A stretch of 64,000 nt of DNA from Micromonospora saelicesensis (lineage in GTDB: Bacteria > Actinomycetota > Actinomycetes > Mycobacteriales > Micromonosporaceae): NCBI RefSeq assembly GCF_900091575.1, contig NZ_FMCR01000001.1:806001-870000 (forward strand), in the 5' to 3' direction. Made by a program: the position numbers and the translations under genes. The notes under the pieces are model-generated. The model was not told the origin of the DNA, searched no databases, and worked only from the letters and a program-made list of their open reading frames with translations. Numbering within the stretch: the first letter of the stretch is position 1; every line of letters starts with the position of its first letter. Below are positions 1 to 7,832 of the stretch, in pieces.

Positions 1-24
1 CGACCGTCAGCTGTTCGGCGGCCG

Positions 25-723
25 TCAGCCGTTGGCGTTCCAGAAGCCGACGAGGGTCGCGGTCCACCAGGCGAGCTGCGAGATCGTGGCGGCGGCGGCA
101 CCGGGCAGCAGGGCGGACCAGGGCGGGCGGCCCTGCACGGCCACGAGTCGATCCCGGACCCGGCCGAGGAACAGCCCGTTGACGCCGACCACCAGCACCG
201 CGAGCAACTTGACCCAGACCAGCCCGGACGACGTGTCCGGGCCGAGAGCGGCCCCACTGGCGAGCAGACCCACCAGACCCAGCCAGATGAGCAGGTGCGC
301 GCCGCGGGCGGCGGTCAGCACGGTGCCGAGCGGTTCCCGGCGCAGCAGCCAGCGGAGGCTGAACCAGTCCACCGTCAGCACCGCACCGAAGCCCACCACG
401 AGGCAGGTCAGGTGGCAGAAGAGGGCGACCATCCGCGCACCCGGAGACAGGGTGACGTGCGGCGCGACCAGGATCGCGAGCAGCCATCCGAGACTGACCG
501 TCAGAACGGAGGCGACGATGGCGGCCCGGCCGGCGGCGCGACGGTGGCCACCGCGCCAACCTGCCGCCGGCACCGGAGCGACCGCCTCGGGCGGTGACCC
601 GCTGCGGGCCCGGTGCGTCGCGCGCCGCACCGGGCGGACGGCGTCCGTCGGGACGGCACGGTGAGCGGGACGGGACGCCCGGAACGGAGGGAGTACGTCG
701 GCGTGCAGGTCAGACGTCCGCAT
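25..723 (-). CDS. Polytopic membrane protein of unknown function
   Basis: I do not recognise a named family. The 232-residue product has an Arg/Pro-rich cytoplasmic N-terminus (about 65 residues) and then roughly four hydrophobic helices (about 68-88, 98-120, 142-160, 168-187), with a last weakly hydrophobic stretch rich in Trp near the C-terminus. The layout resembles small actinobacterial copper-resistance or DUF2269-like membrane proteins, but no diagnostic motif is visible. The ATG at 723 has AGAGGA eight bases upstream. It starts only 24 bases after the end of the DUF305 gene and is read in the same direction, so it is probably the last gene of the operon that begins with the sigma-glycosidase fusion at 3307. 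Confidence 0.75.
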   Translation of the reverse strand: MRTSDLHADVLPPFRASRPAHRAVPTDAVRPVRRATHRARSGSPPEAVAPVPAAGWRGGHRRAAGRAAIVASVLTVSLGWLLAILVAPHVTLSPGARMVALFCHLTCLVVGFGAVLTVDWFSLRWLLRREPLGTVLTAARGAHLLIWLGLVGLLASGAALGPDTSSGLVWVKLLAVLVVGVNGLFLGRVRDRLVAVQGRPPWSALLPGAAAATISQLAWWTATLVGFWNANG

Positions 724-747
724 CGCCCGGTCCTCTGGGCCGCATGC

Positions 748-1410
748 TCAGCCGCCCGGTGCGGCGATGGGCGCGTCGGGCCGGTTGTCCAGCGTGTTCA
801 GCTCGGCGGCCCGAGCCTGCCGGATCCGGCCGGCGAGCGCCTTCAGCTCCGGGCTTCCCCCGGCGGTCTGCTCGCCCCGGCACAGCACAACGGTCTGCGC
901 GAGGTGCGCCCGGATCAGGCCAGCCGCCCGGGAGGACACCTCCGCGTCGGACGCGGCACGCAGCTCGGCGAGGCTGGCCTCGGTGACCATGCCGGGCATC
1001 TGATGCCCCTCGTGGATGTTCAGCTCTGGCACGTTGCCCGCGGCCAGGAGCCCACGCAGGTCCCGCAACTCCGCCTGATGGGCCTTCCGGACCTCGCCGA
1101 GGAGGGCTCGCAGCGACGGATCCACCGGGCGGGTGTCGAGCTGGTCGATCAGCGCGAGCGCGCCCTCGTACATCGGGATCAGCAGTTGGATGAAGGCGTC
1201 GTCGGTGCCGTTGAGCACCACCGGCGCGGTCGGCACCGCAGCGGCCGGCGACGCTGTTGCCGACGACGCTGCCGGTTCCTGGTTGGTGCGGCCCCAACCC
1301 TGGGTGAACCCGACGGCCACCGCCGTTGCGACCAGTGTCGCGACGACGCCGACCAGCCGCCCGGCCCGTACGCGAAGCCCTCGGCGCTCCACCATGATCT
1401 GCTCGTCCAT
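748..1410 (-). CDS. DUF305-family exported protein, degenerate metal site
   Basis: This 220-residue protein has one N-terminal membrane anchor or signal segment (about residues 17-36), a Ser/Ala/Pro linker and a DUF305-type ferritin-like helical domain. The diagnostic 'QMPGM' stretch before the second helical pair is present, as is the spacing of the two helical hairpins. Classical DUF305 proteins carry His-His and Met-rich motifs in the helices ('HH..AI.MA'); here the first is 'MYEGALALI' and the His pair is absent, so metal binding by the usual ligands is doubtful. The gene follows the sigma-glycosidase fusion by 13 bases, so the two are probably co-transcribed. Its role, envelope or copper related, is inference from family and context. 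Confidence 0.8.
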   Translation of the reverse strand: MDEQIMVERRGLRVRAGRLVGVVATLVATAVAVGFTQGWGRTNQEPAASSATASPAAAVPTAPVVLNGTDDAFIQLLIPMYEGALALIDQLDTRPVDPSLRALLGEVRKAHQAELRDLRGLLAAGNVPELNIHEGHQMPGMVTEASLAELRAASDAEVSSRAAGLIRAHLAQTVVLCRGEQTAGGSPELKALAGRIRQARAAELNTLDNRPDAPIAAPGG

Positions 1411-1423
1411 CCGATCGCCCCGC

Positions 1424-3307
1424 TCAGCGGGCAGCTTGGAACGCGCGGCCGACCACTGTCGCCTCGGTCCCGTCGCTGAACAACCCGGACCGATCCTTGT
1501 CCGTGGCCGGTAGCCCGAACCAGGCGTAGCGCTGCAGGTAGGGGAGCTGGCCGAGCATGGCGGTGGCCGCCGTGAGGAAGGCCGCCTGCTGCTGCTGACT
1601 GGGAAACTGCGAACCGCCCCCGGCGAAGCGGATCAGCGCGAACTCGGTCAGCCAGATCGGCTTGCGGTACCGCTGGTAGACGGCCTGGAGGTACTGCCGG
1701 AGTTGGGCCACCGCGGTGGCGGTCGTGAAGTCGGCGCCGAACCAGTGCAGCGTGATGAAGTCCACCCGGTGGCCGCGGGCCTGGGCGCCGGTCATGAACC
1801 TGTCCAGCCAACCCTGCGGGTCCGGCCCGCCCCAGGCCACCGCCGGGCTGCCCAGTTTGCTGCCCGTCTCCATCAGCTGCGGCCACAGGTCCAACGCCTG
1901 CTCGACTGTCATGTTCGCCTGCTCGGGCAGGTCCGGCTCGTTGAAGGTGAGCAGGTACGGCCCGGCGGCCTTGGCCCGAGCCAGCTCCGCGGCGGTGACG
2001 TTCTCCGCGCTGCGGATCATCGGCACGAACGTCGCACCGCGCGGCGTGCTGATCCCCGGGTGCTGGGTGCCCCAGGTGTAGTACCAGCTGGCCTTGGAGT
2101 TCGCCAAGGCCTGACTCGCCCCGGCGAAGTTCCACACCCCGACGCCCTTGCGGGCGGAGCTGACCGCCGGCGCGACCGGAGCTTTCGACGAGGGGCGTGC
2201 GCTCGGCGAGGGAGCGACGCTGGGGGTGGCGACGGTGGTGGGCGCGGCAGACGGCGGCGCCGCCCACGAGGGCGCGGACGGATCGTCCGGCAGGATCACC
2301 ACCGCCATGGTGATGGCCAGGACGGCGGCGGCCACACCGGCGGCGAGGGACGGCACGAGGCCACGGGGTCGGTTCACCGCGAGGTCGACGACGCTCGGGC
2401 CGCCGCCCGTATCGGTGGGGACCGCGCCGGGTGGGGTCGGCCCGGCGGCGGGTCCGGCCGTCGGGCCGGGCGGCGTGACGGCCGGCGTTGCGGCTGCCGG
2501 GGCGGACGCGCTCGGCAGGTGGGCGCCGAGACCCGCCGGCAGCGGCAGCAACGGCATACCGGCGAGCAGCCGATCGATCGGCAGGAGGGTGGTGCCCAGC
2601 CGTCCACAGAACGCGCAGTCGCGGACGTGTCGAGCCAGTCGCTTGCGCCACAGCGAGCTGGGGGTGCCGTCCCACTCGGCGGTCACGGCGCCCAGGTCCG
2701 GGCAGCCGGGGCGGGCGCGGAGCGCGCGTACGACGCCACGGGCGCTCTGGATCTGCTCCTTCATCCGGTGGATCCGCACCGCGACGTGCCCCGGTGACAA
2801 CCCGAGCGCGTCGGCGACCTCGTTTCGGGTGATCTCGCCGGTCTCCTCCAGCCACCACAGGGAGAGCAGTTCCTGGTCGTCCGGGTCGAGCCAGCGGGTC
2901 GCCTCGGCGACCTCGCGTCGTTGGTCGGTGAGGCCGAGCCGGAGGATGGTCATCCCCGCGAAGTCGGAGGCCGGGTCGGGCACGTTGTGGATCGCGTCCA
3001 GCCCGGCATCACGGTTGAGCGCGACGCGGCGGCGCGTCTCCCAGTCACGCACCTGGCGGATGGCGATCGCCACCAGCCAGGACCGGTATGCCGCCGGGTC
3101 GTTGAGCGCGGGCAGGTACCGGATCACCCGTACCAACGTCTCCTGGACCACGTCGTCGACGTCGGCGTGCCCGCGCAGCGCACGCCCGACGATGTTGTAG
3201 ACCAGCGGGAGCGAGGCCGCGACGACGTCGTCCAGAGCACGCTGGTCGCCCTGCCGGGCCGCGACGACCAACCCGACATCGGGCAGTGCTCGACCGGCTG
3301 ACGACAT
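1424..3307 (-). CDS. Membrane-tethered ECF sigma factor fused to ZAS anti-sigma module and GH128-like glycosidase domain
   Basis: The 627-residue product joins four parts. Residues about 10-95 are sigma-70 region 2 ('DDVVQETLVRVIRY', 'RSWLVAIA') and about 135-190 region 4 with a helix-turn-helix ('NEVADALGLSPGHVAVRIHR'). Residues 202-234 carry a zinc anti-sigma pattern, C202-x24-H227-x3-C231-x2-C234. A Pro/Ala linker leads to one membrane helix (about 318-339), then a Ser/Pro/Thr spacer, then a glycosyl hydrolase catalytic core like GH128/Asl1 (about 386-627) with 'FNEPD' (E457) and 'WLTEF' (E555) as likely catalytic acids and 'LHWFG'. The ATG at 3307 has AAGGAG eight bases upstream; the open frame continues further up but lacks signals. 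Inference: an outside glucan-binding or hydrolysing domain controls release or activity of the inside sigma factor. Confidence 0.9.
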   Translation of the reverse strand: MSSAGRALPDVGLVVAARQGDQRALDDVVAASLPLVYNIVGRALRGHADVDDVVQETLVRVIRYLPALNDPAAYRSWLVAIAIRQVRDWETRRRVALNRDAGLDAIHNVPDPASDFAGMTILRLGLTDQRREVAEATRWLDPDDQELLSLWWLEETGEITRNEVADALGLSPGHVAVRIHRMKEQIQSARGVVRALRARPGCPDLGAVTAEWDGTPSSLWRKRLARHVRDCAFCGRLGTTLLPIDRLLAGMPLLPLPAGLGAHLPSASAPAAATPAVTPPGPTAGPAAGPTPPGAVPTDTGGGPSVVDLAVNRPRGLVPSLAAGVAAAVLAITMAVVILPDDPSAPSWAAPPSAAPTTVATPSVAPSPSARPSSKAPVAPAVSSARKGVGVWNFAGASQALANSKASWYYTWGTQHPGISTPRGATFVPMIRSAENVTAAELARAKAAGPYLLTFNEPDLPEQANMTVEQALDLWPQLMETGSKLGSPAVAWGGPDPQGWLDRFMTGAQARGHRVDFITLHWFGADFTTATAVAQLRQYLQAVYQRYRKPIWLTEFALIRFAGGGSQFPSQQQQAAFLTAATAMLGQLPYLQRYAWFGLPATDKDRSGLFSDGTEATVVGRAFQAAR

Positions 3308-3628
3308 GGGTCTCACTCCTTGGGTGCTCATCCGCGCGGCGCCCACGCTGGGTGTGCTGACCGCCCTCAAGATCGGAGACTTGCGGCAGCGGGTGGGATT
3401 ACAGAATTCCCGGGCGTCCGGTTCGCCACAAGCGAGGCGGGTCCGCCGGCGGCGCATACGTGGTGCCGGCGGCGGGTATGGTGCGGGGTGTCGGTGTCGC
3501 CGGGCGCTCGCCCGTTCGCAGGACACCAGCATTCGGGCGCCAGCGTGTGCGCCGAAGCGTCACCAGGTCGCACGGCCGACGTTGCCGAGGCCCCAGACGC
3601 ACCCCTTTCGTAGAGACAGGATCCCTGC
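3308..3628. other. Intergenic region between divergent genes
   Basis: These 321 bases separate the sigma-fusion gene (leftward) from a small rightward gene. Apart from the GGGAAT-containing inverted repeat at 3395-3411 and the ribosome-binding sites at both edges I see no coding potential or strong hairpin. Confidence 0.5.
3395..3411 (-). promoter_or_regulatory. Possible ECF-type -35 element / imperfect inverted repeat
   Basis: On the minus strand this reads GGGAATTCTGTAATCCC, an imperfect inverted repeat whose GGGAAT half resembles the -35 element used by many ECF sigma factors. It lies about 90 bases upstream of the sigma-fusion start, so autoregulation is possible. The -10 side is not recognisable; this is a weak call. 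Confidence 0.25.
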
Positions 3629-3814
3629 ATGACATCGAACGACAACGGCCGACCCGCCCTGTTCCTCGCCACGTCGCACGGTGACGTGCTGGACGGACCG
3701 GCGGTGACCTTCGACAGCAGCGAGGAGGCCATGCGGCAACTGCGCCACCCGTTCGCGGTGGAACCGGCCCAGCCGGCCGCGACCACTGTCGACGCCTCGG
3801 ACCAGCGCGGCTGA
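3629..3814 (+). CDS. Small hypothetical protein (61 aa)
   Basis: I do not recognise this 61-residue acidic, soluble protein. It has no Cys and no membrane segment. The middle ('GPAVTFDSSEEAMRQLRHPFAVEP') looks like a small alpha/beta fold, in keeping with a short regulatory or accessory protein. AGGA lies seven bases before the ATG, and third-position bias supports translation. It stands alone between the sigma-fusion gene and the SigF-like gene, with about 230 bases before the next start. It could be a spurious frame, but the ribosome-binding site and codon use favour a real gene. Confidence 0.5.
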   Translation: MTSNDNGRPALFLATSHGDVLDGPAVTFDSSEEAMRQLRHPFAVEPAQPAATTVDASDQRG

Positions 3815-4043
3815 TCCCCGCCCGCTCCCTCTCTAAACGCCCAGCCTCATACTTTCGGCTAGAAAATAGTCGGTCTTTCGGGTAGTGTCCGGGTCATCAA
3901 GTGAACGACATGACGCGGTGGCGAGGCCCGTGCTCGTGGCCTTGCGACAGCGCACCTTCGCCCGTACGTGCGCCCCGGCGGCAGCCGGTTCGGAGACTCT
4001 TCCGGTCGACTCGATCGACGGGCCTGCGGGAAGGACCACCCAC

Positions 4044-4850
4044 ATGGCCACCATCGTCGACAACGCCACCAGCGCCGGCATCGATCAGCGGACCAGCGAG
4101 CAGAGCCCGGACGACCTCCTCGCCGCCCTGGCGGCGACCCCGGCGGACGATCCCCGCCGCCCGGCAGTGCGGGACCGCGCCATCGAGGCGTGGCTACCGC
4201 TCGCCCGGCACCTGGCGCGCCGCTACGGCGGGCGCGGCGCACCCGACGACGACCTGGCCCAGACCGCCTTCGTCGGGCTCATCAAGGCCGTGGACAACTT
4301 CGACCACGACCGAGGTGTCGACTTCAGCGGGTACGCCATTCCCACCATCATCGGCGAGATCAAGCGGTACTTCCGGGATCGCACCTGGGCGGTGCGCGTA
4401 CCCCGCCGCCTCCAGGAGCTGCGCCTGTCGATCAGCGCGGCGAACAGCGCCCTCACTCAGAACCTCGGCCGCTCGCCGACCGTCGCCGACATCGCGTCCT
4501 ACCTCGACGTGACCGAGGAGACCGTCCTGGAAGGGCTGGAAGGTGCGCGCGCCTACCGGGCCACCTCGCTGTCCACCCCGACCGGGGCTGACGGCAGCCG
4601 GGAGCTGGGGGACACCCTCGGCGACGACGACCGCGCGTTCGACCTCGTCGAGATCCGCGTCGCCCTCGGTCCGGCCCTCGCCACGCTGCCGGCACGCGAG
4701 CGCCAGATCCTGAGCCTGCGCTTCCACGGCAACCTGACCCAGGCCCAGATCGCCGACCGGATCGGCGTCTCACAGATGCACGTGTCCCGGCTGATCACCC
4801 GCTCGCTGGCCGCGCTGCGCCACCAGCTCAGCCCGGACATCGCCGCCTGA
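4044..4850 (+). CDS. SigB/SigF-family RNA polymerase sigma factor
   Basis: A 268-residue group 3 sigma factor of the stress/sporulation type. Region 2 is clear at about 55-125 ('DDDLAQTAFVGLIKAVDNFD', 'GYAIPTIIGEIKRYFRD', 'WAVRVPRRLQEL'), region 3 at about 135-190 and region 4 with its helix-turn-helix at about 215-260 ('LTQAQIADRIGVSQMHVSRLI'). The ATG at 4044 follows GGAAGG by about eight bases; the frame is open 159 bases further upstream but without signals. Actinobacterial paralogues are controlled by anti-sigma kinases and SpoIIE phosphatases; one such phosphatase gene lies at 5995-7209, two genes away on the other strand, though no RsbW-type kinase gene is nearby. Functional linkage is inference. 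Confidence 0.93.
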   Translation: MATIVDNATSAGIDQRTSEQSPDDLLAALAATPADDPRRPAVRDRAIEAWLPLARHLARRYGGRGAPDDDLAQTAFVGLIKAVDNFDHDRGVDFSGYAIPTIIGEIKRYFRDRTWAVRVPRRLQELRLSISAANSALTQNLGRSPTVADIASYLDVTEETVLEGLEGARAYRATSLSTPTGADGSRELGDTLGDDDRAFDLVEIRVALGPALATLPARERQILSLRFHGNLTQAQIADRIGVSQMHVSRLITRSLAALRHQLSPDIAA

Positions 4851-4857
4851 GCCCCGC

Positions 4858-5925
4858 TCAGAGTTGGATGACGTGGCCCACCCGTGGCGGCGTACGACCG
4901 GCGAGAACATCGAGCCAGGCGTGTTGCAGCGCCGCCGGCCCGGCACCCACCCGAACGTCCAGCCACCCGCTCACCACGGCGGCGAAACGTTGCCAGGCCT
5001 CGGTGAAGCGCTGGTCGAGGCCGTCGCGGCCCCAGTCGTGGCTGCGCTTGCGCATCTGCACCGGCGCGAAGAACACCTCCTCCGCGGCGTCGGCATTCGG
5101 CGTCTGGTTGGTGAGCCCGACCGCGATGTCACGGACGAGCCGGTCGCCGAGGCGCCGACGCAGGGCGGCGCGGGTCGACGGCGCGCCGGACAGGTCGAGG
5201 TAGACGGTCGGGACCACGTCGAGGGTGTCGATGTCGTCGTACGACACGACCTCGTCGTAGCAGCCGAGCGACCGGGTGAACTCCAGGTTGCCCGGTGAGG
5301 TGAGACCGACCAGGCGCGGCCCGCGCCGGTGCAGCTCGAACGCGGCGGCGTACGCGGTCTTGCTCGACGCCGACGACACCAGCAGCGCCTCGGCACCGTA
5401 GAAGTCGTTGTCGACAACCTGGTCGGCCAGCATGAACGAGGTGAAGAACAGCGGGCGGAACAGGATCAGCAGATCCTCCTGGTCGCGCTGGTACGCGGGG
5501 TCGCCGGTGGTCGACCGGTACGCGTTGTACGGCGACGGCAACTCGGCCCGGTGCGGGCTCGCCTCGCGGAACCCGGACGCGTCCACCCGGTCCGGCCGCA
5601 CCACGAGGTGACCGGCGGGCGGGAGGTAGCCGTAGATCCGTTGCCCCACCTCGACATCGGCCACCGCCGAGGCGACCACCTCGGCGAAGCCCCAGAGCGG
5701 CGGCAGGCCCCACTGCGGCCCGAGCCCCTGGGCCGCCGGCGGAAAGAACTGCCAGTACCGCATCGAGTCGCCGAGCACCGCGTAGGTCACGTTGTTGGCG
5801 GTGAGGCCGACGCGGTCCACGCGCAGCAGCGCCTCGCCGTCGGCCAGGGCGGGGGTGGAGCCATCGACGAGCGTGGTCTGCCCGAGGTCGTCACGCGCCA
5901 CGGCGAAGGTCCATGAGTCAGCCAT
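4858..5925 (-). CDS. DUF2855 family protein (MDR-like fold)
   Basis: This 355-residue protein matches DUF2855, a family distantly related to medium-chain dehydrogenases. Typical stretches are 'LTANNVTYAVLGDSMRYWQFFPP' near residue 42, 'VGQRIYGYLPPAGHLVV' and the central 'LVSSASSKTAYAAAF' where MDR proteins bind their cofactor. The GxGxxG cofactor loop is not canonical, so the reaction is unknown. The gene converges on the SigF-like gene with seven bases between stops. The ATG at 5925 has no ribosome-binding site, but a -10 element TAGCGT ends six bases before it, so the mRNA is probably leaderless. The neighbouring palindrome at 5962-5976 suggests dedicated regulation. Confidence 0.85.
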   Translation of the reverse strand: MADSWTFAVARDDLGQTTLVDGSTPALADGEALLRVDRVGLTANNVTYAVLGDSMRYWQFFPPAAQGLGPQWGLPPLWGFAEVVASAVADVEVGQRIYGYLPPAGHLVVRPDRVDASGFREASPHRAELPSPYNAYRSTTGDPAYQRDQEDLLILFRPLFFTSFMLADQVVDNDFYGAEALLVSSASSKTAYAAAFELHRRGPRLVGLTSPGNLEFTRSLGCYDEVVSYDDIDTLDVVPTVYLDLSGAPSTRAALRRRLGDRLVRDIAVGLTNQTPNADAAEEVFFAPVQMRKRSHDWGRDGLDQRFTEAWQRFAAVVSGWLDVRVGAGPAALQHAWLDVLAGRTPPRVGHVIQL

Positions 5926-5931
5926 GAGGTG

Positions 5932-5960
5932 ACGCTAGACAGCCTCGCAATCGGAGACAA
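5932..5960 (-). promoter_or_regulatory. Promoter for a leaderless transcript (DUF2855 gene)
   Basis: Minus strand: -35 TTGTCT (5960-5955), a 17-base spacer, -10 TAGCGT (5937-5932), then six bases to the ATG at 5925. That geometry puts the transcript start at or next to the start codon, which explains the missing Shine-Dalgarno sequence. Confidence 0.65.
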
Positions 5961-5961
5961 G

Positions 5962-5976
5962 TGCACTGCGAGTGCA
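5962..5976. promoter_or_regulatory. TGCACT-N3-AGTGCA palindrome
   Basis: A perfect 6-3-6 inverted repeat directly upstream of the -35 box of the DUF2855 promoter. The position suits an activator, or a repressor that reaches the -35 box. No regulator gene is adjacent on that side. Confidence 0.45.
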
Positions 5977-5994
5977 AAATCCCACTGCGCGCGG

Positions 5995-7209
5995 TCAGGG
6001 TCGGAGCGTCGCGAGGTCGCGGAGGTGCGCGAGCGGCAGGTGCGGAGGCCGCCACTCCACGAAGAGGGCCGTCGCGTCGTCGTCGAGCTGGTCGTCCTGG
6101 TAGCCGACGACCGCGCGGACCAGGCGACGCATCGTCTCCGGGCTGGGCAACCCGTCGTTCAGGGCGCGGTTGACGAAGTCGACGAGCCGGTCCAGCCCGA
6201 ACTGCTCCCCCTCCGCGCTACGGGCGTCGGTGATGCCGTCGGTGTAGGCGAGGATGCGATCGCCCGGGTGCAGGTTCTCCACGTGCACCCGCGGTCGGCG
6301 AGGTGACAGGTGGCCCAGGCCGAGCGGCAGCACGGTCGGCCCGGGCAGCTCCCGAACGGCCTTGCCGTCACGCAGCAACATCGCACCGGGATGCCCCGCG
6401 TTGATCATGCTGAGCCGGCCGGTCTGGCGGTCCAATTCGATGAGCAACCCGGTCGCGAAGAAGTTCGGGTGCTCGGAGCGCACCCACCGGTCGATGCTGA
6501 TCGCGGTATCGACCAGGTCGAGGCCACACCGACGGGCATTGCGGTACGCGCTGACCACCAGCGAGGCCAGGGTGCTCGCCTTGATGCCGTGCCCGCAGGT
6601 GTCGAAGAGCCCGACGCTGAGCACGTCGTCGTTCAACGCGTAGTCGAAGATGTCGCCACCGACGTCGTAGCACGGTTCGAGGATGGCGGTGACCACCAGA
6701 TCGTCGGTGGCGAAGGTCAGCGGCGGAAGCAGGCCCCACACGATCTCGGCCGCGACCTGCATCGGCATCCGCCGACGCATCCGCTCGACCACGTCACCGT
6801 AGAGCCGGCGGTTCACCAGGATCTGGGCGACGTTGACCGCCACCTCCCAGGCCGGAGCGTCCATCGTCTCGTCGGCGGCGGCCGGGGAGACGATCTCCAG
6901 TACGCCCATCCGCTCGCACCCGAGCAGCAGTGGCACCCACACCCGATCCGGGTTGTCGGGCGCGCGCTGGATGTCGAGGGTGGTGAAGGCCCGGCCGGCG
7001 AGCGTCGTCTCGATCGGCAACTGGTCCCGGTCGAGACCCGCGCCGAGCAGCGGCACGAGGAGGGTCTGCGTGTAGTCGGCCAGATAGATCACGATCTCGC
7101 TGGCATCGATCGCGGGCGCCGCACGGGCCACCAGTTGCGACACCTCGTCCGGACCGCCCCGGGGCGCGTTGAGCTGCAACCAACGCACCACCTCGCCGAT
7201 GTCGGCCAT
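5995..7209 (-). CDS. GAF-like sensor / PP2C (SpoIIE-type) serine phosphatase
   Basis: A 404-residue soluble phosphatase. The N-terminal 140 residues look like a GAF sensor fold ('VWVPLLLGCERMGVLEIV'). The C-terminal PP2C/SpoIIE domain has the metal-binding acids in 'DVGGDIFDY' (D186), 'LFDTCGHG' (D203), 'YTDGITDARS' (D324) and 'DDDATALFV' (D378/D379), plus the 'NAGHPGAMLL' strand. Such proteins dephosphorylate STAS-type anti-sigma antagonists and so release stress sigma factors. The ATG at 7209 has GGAGG seven bases upstream. The SigF-like factor at 4044 is a plausible end point of its pathway, but the anti-sigma kinase and antagonist genes are not in the window. Confidence 0.92.
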   Translation of the reverse strand: MADIGEVVRWLQLNAPRGGPDEVSQLVARAAPAIDASEIVIYLADYTQTLLVPLLGAGLDRDQLPIETTLAGRAFTTLDIQRAPDNPDRVWVPLLLGCERMGVLEIVSPAAADETMDAPAWEVAVNVAQILVNRRLYGDVVERMRRRMPMQVAAEIVWGLLPPLTFATDDLVVTAILEPCYDVGGDIFDYALNDDVLSVGLFDTCGHGIKASTLASLVVSAYRNARRCGLDLVDTAISIDRWVRSEHPNFFATGLLIELDRQTGRLSMINAGHPGAMLLRDGKAVRELPGPTVLPLGLGHLSPRRPRVHVENLHPGDRILAYTDGITDARSAEGEQFGLDRLVDFVNRALNDGLPSPETMRRLVRAVVGYQDDQLDDDATALFVEWRPPHLPLAHLRDLATLRP

Positions 7210-7367
7210 GCTTCACCTCCCCCTGTCCTCCCCGATCGCAGGAGCACTAGTGCGAGCGGTGAGGCTACCTCGCCCGCCGCGCACCCGGCGTCCACCGAGT
7301 CGCCTCCGCGCCGCCAGGGCGCGTCGTGATCACGAGCCGCTGGCGCCCGGCCCGAGCAGCGCCACCC

Positions 7368-7541
7368 TCACTGGGATGGCGCGTCGACGAGATCCGCCGG
7401 GTTGAGGTTCAGGGTGGCGAGCAACCCGGAGTGCTTGGCCGGGTCCACCTGCTCGGGCAGTTCGCGCTCGACCCAGGCGGCCCGGGCCAGCTGACCTCGG
7501 TCTCGAAGTGCGGCGACGATTCGGTCCCTGGCGATCCTCAT
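7368..7541 (-). CDS. Small conserved-looking hypothetical protein (57 aa)
   Basis: A 57-residue ORF begins 'MRIARDRIVAALRDRGQ' and continues 'AAWVERELPEQVDPAKHSG', ending in 'NLNPADLVDAPSQ'. It is charged, helical and soluble, with no Cys. GGGGAG lies six to seven bases before the ATG at 7541, and the codon bias is that of a translated gene, so I take it as real. I do not know its function. The alternation of charged and aliphatic residues suggests a helical hairpin or dimerising helix. It lies alone, upstream of the phosphatase gene and read in the same direction. Confidence 0.7.
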   Translation of the reverse strand: MRIARDRIVAALRDRGQLARAAWVERELPEQVDPAKHSGLLATLNLNPADLVDAPSQ

Positions 7542-7832
7542 CTGGTACTCCCCTAATTAAGCGTTCGGAACAATTTGCACGGAGGGTGAACCCGAGTGCG
7601 CGCGTCGGGCAACCGATCGCCGGAGGCCGGCGACGCGGCGACCGGTCGGTCGGGACGCGGTCCGCGATCAGCCGACACGACCTGTGCGTCGAGGCGATGC
7701 AGAAGATGAGCGGTAACGCCCTGGCGGGCTGGTGGCGACGGCGTCTGGCGGCCACCGGGGTCCCCCGGGCGACATGTTCACCGTACGCCCTCGCGGCGGC
7801 CCGCCGCACCAGCGCCCTGGACCGGCCGGCGG

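Noticed and set aside
3308-3532. Upstream extension of the sigma-fusion frame
   Set aside because: The 75 extra residues are Arg/Pro-rich without family match; the Shine-Dalgarno at 3314-3319 points to the ATG at 3307.
3860-3890. SigF-type promoter (GTTT-N15-GGGTAT) before the SigF-like gene
   Set aside because: GGGTAG is present near 3880, but no GTTT-like -35 lies at the right distance.
7542-7832. Possible plus-strand gene near 7697 ('SGNALAGWWRRRLAATG')
   Set aside because: No ribosome-binding site, no family resemblance, and it runs into the antisense of the MDR gene.
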